Made by a program: the position numbers and the translations under genes
Notes under the pieces: model-generated
The model's database searches: none
Seen by the model: the letters and a program-made list of their open reading frames with translations, nothing else
What the model was told of the DNA's origin: nothing
In this document: one piece after another, positions 59,905-64,000 of the stretch
How the letters are laid out: each line of letters starts with the position of its first letter
How positions within the stretch are numbered: the first letter of the stretch is position 1
From: Agromyces lapidis
Lineage (GTDB): Bacteria; Actinomycetota; Actinomycetes; Actinomycetales; Microbacteriaceae
Assembly (NCBI RefSeq): GCF_009749405.1
Contig: NZ_WBIQ01000002.1
Location: forward strand, 248,001 to 312,000
DNA length: 64,000 nt
Direction of reading: 5' to 3'

Positions 59905-60563
59905 GAAACGACCTCCAAGGTCTGCAGCAGGTCTTCGATGTGGGCACGAATCTCCTCGCGGACCCGCCGGACGTCATCGAGCACGAGATGCTCAGGGTCA
60001 TCGAGGTGCCAGTCAAGGTACTGCTTGCCCGGATAGATCGGGCACGCGTCACCGCAACCCATCGTGACCACGACATCTGCGGCCTGCACCACGTCATCGG
60101 TCAGCGGCTTCGGGAACTCTCGGCTCGAGTCGAGCCCAAGTTCGTTGAGCACCACCACCACGGCAGGATTCAGTTCGGCGGCCGGCATCGAACCCGCCGA
60201 TCGCACGTGCACCCGATCACCGGCGATGCTGTGCGTCAGCACAGCTGCCATCTGGGAACGGCCGGAGTTCTGCTCGCAGACGAACAGCACCTCCGGCACA
60301 TCGTGGGCGAGCGCGCCTTTCGCCTGGGCGAGGGCAGTCAAGCGGTCGGTCGCGAATCGTCGGACGTTGTTGGTGAGGTGAGCCTTGACGGTCGCGGTGC
60401 GCAGTAGGGCGGTGTACGACTCGAGCACGTACCGCTCAACCGTTTCGCCGTTGAAGGTGCCGTCGAAGCGCTCGGTCAATTGGAGCGCGAGATCGTGAAG
60501 GTAGCGCTCCGGATAGCTGATACCTGGCATACCCCGCCGACCGGAGGTGTCGAGTCCGGACAT
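59901..60563 (-). CDS. arsC: Arsenate reductase with N-terminal helical domain
   Basis: The 220-residue protein has a three-helix segment (about 18-82; [34 protein letters not shown]) like that in the two fusions, then an ArsC domain with [40 protein letters not shown] and [17 protein letters not shown]. Cys in CEQNSGRS attacks arsenate, and the MGCGDAC cysteines can relay to thioredoxin or mycothiol. It lies between the short arsC and trxB and is coupled to trxB by ATGA. Confidence 0.9.
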   Translation of the reverse strand: MSGLDTSGRRGMPGISYPERYLHDLALQLTERFDGTFNGETVERYVLESYTALLRTATVKAHLTNNVRRFATDRLTALAQAKGALAHDVPEVLFVCEQNSGRSQMAAVLTHSIAGDRVHVRSAGSMPAAELNPAVVVVLNELGLDSSREFPKPLTDDVVQAADVVVTMGCGDACPIYPGKQYLDWHLDDPEHLVLDDVRRVREEIRAHIEDLLQTLEVVS

Positions 60564-60565
60564 GG

Positions 60566-60976
60566 CTACGCGGCCGGCGCGATCTCAGCGAGGAGGGCCT
60601 CGACGCGGCCCCGAATGTCATCGCGGACACGGCGCACCGTCTCGATGCTTTTGCCCGCAGGGTCTTCGAGTTCCCAGTCCTCGTACCGCTTGCCGGGAAA
60701 AATGGGGCACGCGTCGCCGCAGCCCATCGTGATCACGACATCCGATTCCTTCACAGCGTCGACGGTCAGGATCTTCGGAGTGTTGCCGGCGATGTCGATG
60801 CCCTCTTCCGCCATCGCCTCGACGGCGACGGGGTTGATCTGGTCCTTCGGCTCCGAGCCCGCGGACAAGACGTCGACACGGCCGCCACCGAGTTCACGGA
60901 GGTAACCGGCGGCCATCTGCGAGCGACCCGCGTTGTGGACGCAGACGAACAGGACCGCGGGCTTTTCAGTAGTCAT
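60566..60976 (-). CDS. arsC: Arsenate reductase, LMW-phosphatase type
   Basis: The 136-residue protein is the bare ArsC domain: [60 protein letters not shown] and DWELEDPAGKSIETVRRVRD. The P-loop CVHNAGRS and the Cys pair in MGCGDAC match thioredoxin- or mycothiol-linked enzymes that reduce arsenate to arsenite. An ArsR-type box lies directly upstream. It is the first gene of the arsC-arsC-trxB unit. Confidence 0.93.
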   Translation of the reverse strand: MTTEKPAVLFVCVHNAGRSQMAAGYLRELGGGRVDVLSAGSEPKDQINPVAVEAMAEEGIDIAGNTPKILTVDAVKESDVVITMGCGDACPIFPGKRYEDWELEDPAGKSIETVRRVRDDIRGRVEALLAEIAPAA

Positions 60977-60986
60977 GCCGCTAATG

Positions 60987-61002
60987 ATAGACGCAAATCT
61001 AT
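60987..61002. promoter_or_regulatory. ArsR-type operator before arsC
   Basis: ATAGA-CGCAAA-TCTAT is an inverted repeat with a 6-bp spacer, 11 bases before the arsC start and reaching the aquaporin stop. It has the same arms and spacing as the site at 62670. Confidence 0.65.
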
Positions 61003-61769
61003 GGTTTGGCTATTCCGAGTCTCCTGTTCGTGCCGTCCAGGTCTGCGTCGGCGACGACCGGTATGCGGCCCGGAAAGAGAATGCTCACGAGAAGGATGCC
61101 CATCAAACCGCCGACGAGCTGCGCGCCGAGGAACGGCGCGACGGACACCGGGGCGATGCCGGCGAACGTGTCGGAGAAGACACGACCGATGGTGACGGCC
61201 GGATTGGCGAACGAGGTGGAGCTGGTGAACCAGTACGCCGCACCGATGTACGCCCCGACCGCTGCCGGGATGATGCGCGTGTTGCCAGCTCGAACGAGCG
61301 CGAAGATCACGAAGACGAGCCCGGCGGTCGCGACGACCTCGGCCAGCAGCGTGGATGGCGTTGCCCGATCGGTCGACGAGATCGCGGTGGGCACGCCGAA
61401 CATGGCGTTCGCCAGGAGAGCGCCGGCGATGGCGCCAACCACCTGCGCGACGATGTACGGTCCGATGTCGCGAGCCGGGAATCCGGGCGTGCCGGTACGT
61501 CGGGCCAGGAACCAGTCCGCCAGCGACACAACCGGGTTGAAGTGCGCACCTGAGAGCGGTGCGAGCACGGCGATCAGCACCGCGAGGCCGAGCGTCGTCG
61601 CGAGGCTGTTCTCGAGGAGCTGGAGGCCGACGTCGTCCGGTGAGAGCTCGGATGCGGCAATGCCTGAGCCGACGACGATTGCGACGAGAAGTCCTGTGCC
61701 GAGGAATTCGGCGACCAGGCGACGTGCGAGTGGGGCGGTATCTGGCCGGGGCGATTCGTCTGTGGTCAT
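60999..61769 (-). CDS. Aquaglyceroporin-family channel, probable arsenite exit route
   Basis: The 256-residue MIP protein has six helices and two half-helix motifs: GAHFNPVVSLADW (NPV in place of the first NPA) and SFANPAVTIGR (NPA). Such channels pass neutral solutes including As(OH)3. An aquaporin replacing an arsenite pump beside arsC is known from the AqpS system of Sinorhizobium. Its ATG shares one base with the stop of the ArsR-ArsC fusion gene. Direction of transport depends only on the gradient made by ArsC. Confidence 0.85.
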   Translation of the reverse strand: MTTDESPRPDTAPLARRLVAEFLGTGLLVAIVVGSGIAASELSPDDVGLQLLENSLATTLGLAVLIAVLAPLSGAHFNPVVSLADWFLARRTGTPGFPARDIGPYIVAQVVGAIAGALLANAMFGVPTAISSTDRATPSTLLAEVVATAGLVFVIFALVRAGNTRIIPAAVGAYIGAAYWFTSSTSFANPAVTIGRVFSDTFAGIAPVSVAPFLGAQLVGGLMGILLVSILFPGRIPVVADADLDGTNRRLGIAKP

Positions 61770-62671
61770 CAGTCCTGTCGATCTTCGAGGGTGGCGAGCA
61801 GTTCGCGGATGCGGCGCTCGATGTCGTCCCGGATATCCCGCACCTCGGCGAGGGGCTTGCCCACCGGGTCGGGGAGGTCCCAGTCGAGGTAGCGGCGGCC
61901 CGGGTAGATCGGGCATGCGTCGCCGCAGCCCATCGTGATGACGACATCAGCTGCGCGGACGACTTCGTCCGTCAACGGTTTCGGGTACTCACCGGCCAAT
62001 GGGACGCCGATCTCGTCAAGTGCGGTGAGGACCGAGCTGCGCACCTCGCTCGCCGGGTCCGAGCCCGCGGTTCGCACGTGCACCCGGTCGCCGGCCAGAT
62101 GTCGGAGGATCGCCGAAGCCATCTGCGAGCGTCCGGCGTTCTGCACGCACACGAACAGCACCTCGGGTACGTTCGTGTTCGGCGAGGCGTCAGCGCGAGC
62201 CAGTGCCTCGAGGCGGTCGGCTGCGAACTGCGCCGTCAGCGAGGGCACCCTCGGACCCGGGACGGGTCGTGCTGCGAGAAGCTCGTAACTCTCGCGGACG
62301 TATCTCTCGACCGTCTCTCTGCCGAAGACGCCTCGGAAGCGTTCGCTGAGGTCCCGGATGACGCGGTCGAGGATCGGATCGACGGCCACCTCGGACGTTG
62401 GCCTGCCGAGCATTTCGGCGATGCGATCGGCATGAGCCGGGGCCAGCGAGTACCAGGTCCGTCGCCCGTCCGGTTCGCGAGTCAGCAGCCCCTCGTCCAT
62501 CAGCGCCTTCACGTGATGGCTGACCGTCGGCTGCCTGAGCTCGAGCTCCTCGGCGAGGCGGCCCACGAGCACGCGACCGTCGGGTGCAGCCAAGATGCTC
62601 CGGAGAATGTGTCCGCGCGTCGGGTCGGCCACGAGCCGGAGCTCTCGAGTGCCTTCGGCCGTCGAATTCAT
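61769..62671 (-). CDS. ArsR-arsenate reductase fusion protein
   Basis: The 300-residue protein combines an ArsR winged helix (about 8-85; LRLVADPTRGHILRSILAAP, ELELRQPTVSHHVKALMDEG), the three-helix segment (about 100-165; LSERFRGVFGRETVERYVRE) and an ArsC domain (about 168-300; [40 protein letters not shown]). The DNA-binding part is better preserved than in the fusion at 57539. A perfect ArsR box overlaps its start codon, so it could repress its own operon while its enzyme half meets arsenate. It is followed by the aquaporin gene with a one-base overlap. Confidence 0.88.
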   Translation of the reverse strand: MNSTAEGTRELRLVADPTRGHILRSILAAPDGRVLVGRLAEELELRQPTVSHHVKALMDEGLLTREPDGRRTWYSLAPAHADRIAEMLGRPTSEVAVDPILDRVIRDLSERFRGVFGRETVERYVRESYELLAARPVPGPRVPSLTAQFAADRLEALARADASPNTNVPEVLFVCVQNAGRSQMASAILRHLAGDRVHVRTAGSDPASEVRSSVLTALDEIGVPLAGEYPKPLTDEVVRAADVVITMGCGDACPIYPGRRYLDWDLPDPVGKPLAEVRDIRDDIERRIRELLATLEDRQD

Positions 62672-62685
62672 AGATGGAAGTCTAT
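62670..62685. promoter_or_regulatory. ArsR-type operator at the divergent promoter
   Basis: ATAGA-TGGAAG-TCTAT, extended by C and G to CATAGA/TCTATG, is a perfect inverted repeat overlapping the fusion gene start. It lies 125 bases before the divergent FAD oxidoreductase gene and may control both. Confidence 0.7.
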
Positions 62686-62810
62686 GTCAGAACGCCGAAG
62701 GCAGGTACCGTACATACCGTGCTTCTCCTTCGTTCAGCGTCTCCGTTCTGTCAGCGACCTGGTCGGACCGCTCTGACTCAAAGCCCGGCTGACTCGAGGG
62801 GCCTCCTCTG

Positions 62811-64000
62811 ATGCACGTCGTAATCATCGGTGGGAGCGACGCGGGTATCTCCGCTGCGCTGCGCGCCCGCGAACTCGACCCGAGCGCCGACGTCACCGTG
62901 GTCGTGGCCGATTCATACCCGAACTTCTCGATCTGCGGCATCCCGTACTACTTCTCCCGCGAGGTCCATCCCTGGCAGTCCCTCGCCCACCGCACACACG
63001 CCGACCTCGAAGCCACTGGGATGCGTTTGCGCCTGAACACGTTCGCGACCGACATTGACGTGGCAGCGCAGCAGCTCGTCGTTCGCGATGAGGACGGGTT
63101 GCATTCCCACATCGCGTACGACGAGCTGATCGTGGGCACCGGCGCCCTCCCTTCGAGCGTCGGCATCACGGGCCTCGAAACGCTCACCTCTCGTGACGGC
63201 GTACACGTCCTGCACTCAATGGGAGACACCTTCGCGCTCGAGCGCTACCTCGACGAACATGATCCACAGACCGCGATCATCGTCGGCGCCGGATACGTCG
63301 GCCTCGAAATGGCCGAAGCCCTCACCGTCCGTGGCCTCCACGTCACCCAGCTGCAACGCGGGGCAGAAGTGCTCAGCACGCTCGACCCCGAACTCGGCGC
63401 CCTCGTGCACGCCGAGCTCACCGAGCGCGGCGTCGAAGTGCTCACCCGCACGACCGTCGCATCGATCGAGAAAACCGCCACCGGACTCGCCGTACACGCC
63501 CTCCACGATGGAACGCCGCTCACCCGAGTCGCCGAAATCGTGCTTCTCGTCGTCGGCGTCCAGCCCAACACCGACCTCCTCGTCCGAGCCGGCGCAACCC
63601 TGGGCGCCGGCCGCGCGATCCGCGTCGATGAATCGATGCGCACCGGACTCCCGCACGTCTTCGCCGCGGGTGACGGCGTCACCACCCACCATCGCCTCCT
63701 TGGCAGCACCTACCTCCCGCTCGGTACCACCGCGCACAAGCAGGGCCGGGTGGCCAGGGAGAACGCGGTCGGCGGCAGGACTCACTTCGCCGGCTCGGTT
63801 GGGACGCAGGTCGTCAAGGTCTTCGACCTCGTCGCCGCCCGCACCGGGCTCAGCGAGCACGAAGCCCGCGCCACCGGATACTCCCCGGCAAGCACCAGCA
63901 CCGTTGCCGACGATCACAAGCGCTACTACCCGGGCGCCCAGCCCATCAACATCCGGATCACCGGCGACACCGGCACCGGCCTCCTTCTCGGCGCACAACT
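62811..64000 (+). CDS. FAD-dependent pyridine-nucleotide disulfide oxidoreductase (cut by window edge)
   Basis: The 396 visible residues have an FAD motif VVIIGGSDAGISAALRA, the active Cys in FSICGIPYYFS, an NAD motif AIIVGAGYVGLEMAEALTVRG and VFAAGDGVTTHHRLLGSTY. This is the CoA-disulfide reductase / NADH oxidase branch with a single redox Cys near residue 44. The C-terminal dimerisation domain runs past the window. Divergent from the ArsR-ArsC operon, it may recycle a low-molecular thiol or act on an organoarsenic or metal substrate. The ribosome binding site before ATG 62811 is weak. Confidence 0.85.
   Translation, partial: MHVVIIGGSDAGISAALRARELDPSADVTVVVADSYPNFSICGIPYYFSREVHPWQSLAHRTHADLEATGMRLRLNTFATDIDVAAQQLVVRDEDGLHSHIAYDELIVGTGALPSSVGITGLETLTSRDGVHVLHSMGDTFALERYLDEHDPQTAIIVGAGYVGLEMAEALTVRGLHVTQLQRGAEVLSTLDPELGALVHAELTERGVEVLTRTTVASIEKTATGLAVHALHDGTPLTRVAEIVLLVVGVQPNTDLLVRAGATLGAGRAIRVDESMRTGLPHVFAAGDGVTTHHRLLGSTYLPLGTTAHKQGRVARENAVGGRTHFAGSVGTQVVKVFDLVAARTGLSEHEARATGYSPASTSTVADDHKRYYPGAQPINIRITGDTGTGLLLGAQ

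Larger units (their letters stand above)
52207..64000. mobile_element. Probable genomic island (right part outside the window)
   Basis: The tRNA-Phe fragment has its CCA end and terminator on the left, so by the usual geometry the inserted DNA lies to the right and an intact tRNA-Phe should be at the far end. Support comes from the AT-richer, repeat-containing junction (52253-52400) and the self-contained cargo of pst and arsenic genes. No integrase is recognisable in the visible part, so the element is inferred. Confidence 0.5.

Overview
The window is a high-GC (about 70%), densely packed chromosome segment. GTG/TTG starts, ATGA overlaps between genes, apparently leaderless promoters and the gene families all suggest an actinobacterium, probably of the Microbacteriaceae (for example Agromyces or Microbacterium-like). 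That taxon is an inference; no rRNA or other marker gene is present.

1-17665: a surface polysaccharide locus. It holds two divergent Wzz-like chain-length proteins (one cut by the left edge), four glycosyltransferases, a FemAB/CelD-like acyltransferase, an exported beta-helix protein with a (Thr-Pro)n linker, wecB and wecC (UDP-GlcNAc to UDP-ManNAcA), a WecG/TagA glycosyltransferase, an unrecognised 386-aa protein, a membrane-anchored beta-propeller, an MFS protein and the polyprenyl glycosyl-phosphotransferase that should start the repeat unit. No flippase or polymerase (Wzx/Wzy) is visible; they may lie to the left.

17666-24823: housekeeping and accessory genes. These are an EamA exporter diverging from a tiny Cys-rich protein, a zinc alcohol dehydrogenase, two small membrane proteins, a DHA2-type MFS exporter with a CsoR-like operator, a HhH-PHP protein and an unrecognised protein.

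24824-41389: a carbohydrate-use region. It contains a secreted GH5 enzyme, a phosphoesterase / DUF5054 (GH38-like) / GH13 operon, a sugar ABC importer (two permeases and a binding lipoprotein), GH35 beta-galactosidase, a LacI regulator, GH36 alpha-galactosidase and an EamA transporter. Five 14-bp sites of one LacI-type operator family lie before the GH5 gene, between GH13 and the importer, and before lacI/GH36, so the region reads as one regulon for galactose-containing oligo- or polysaccharides.

41390-52126: mixed chromosomal genes. These include a VOC protein, a DUF3467 protein, cardiolipin synthase, a protein with a GyrA-tail-like C-terminus, a PadR-controlled three-gene operon with three operator repeats, a duplicated DUF4232 exported protein and a 1068-aa membrane protein ending in a patatin lipase domain.

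52127-64000: a probable genomic island. A 46-nt 3' fragment of tRNA-Phe, followed by its own terminator, marks an attachment-site scar, and an AT-richer stretch with three 11-bp repeats adjoins it. Beyond that lies a PHO-box-led pstSCAB set with a response regulator that has lost its phospho-acceptor Asp. Opposite it is an arsenate-resistance cluster: two ArsR-ArsC fusions, two further ArsC proteins, an ArsR repressor, an aquaporin, a thioredoxin reductase and a divergent FAD oxidoreductase cut by the right edge. Two good ArsR-type boxes and one degenerate one punctuate it. The implied logic is high-affinity phosphate uptake that discriminates against arsenate, thioredoxin-linked reduction of arsenate to arsenite, and arsenite exit through the aquaporin. 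No ArsB or Acr3 pump is in view.
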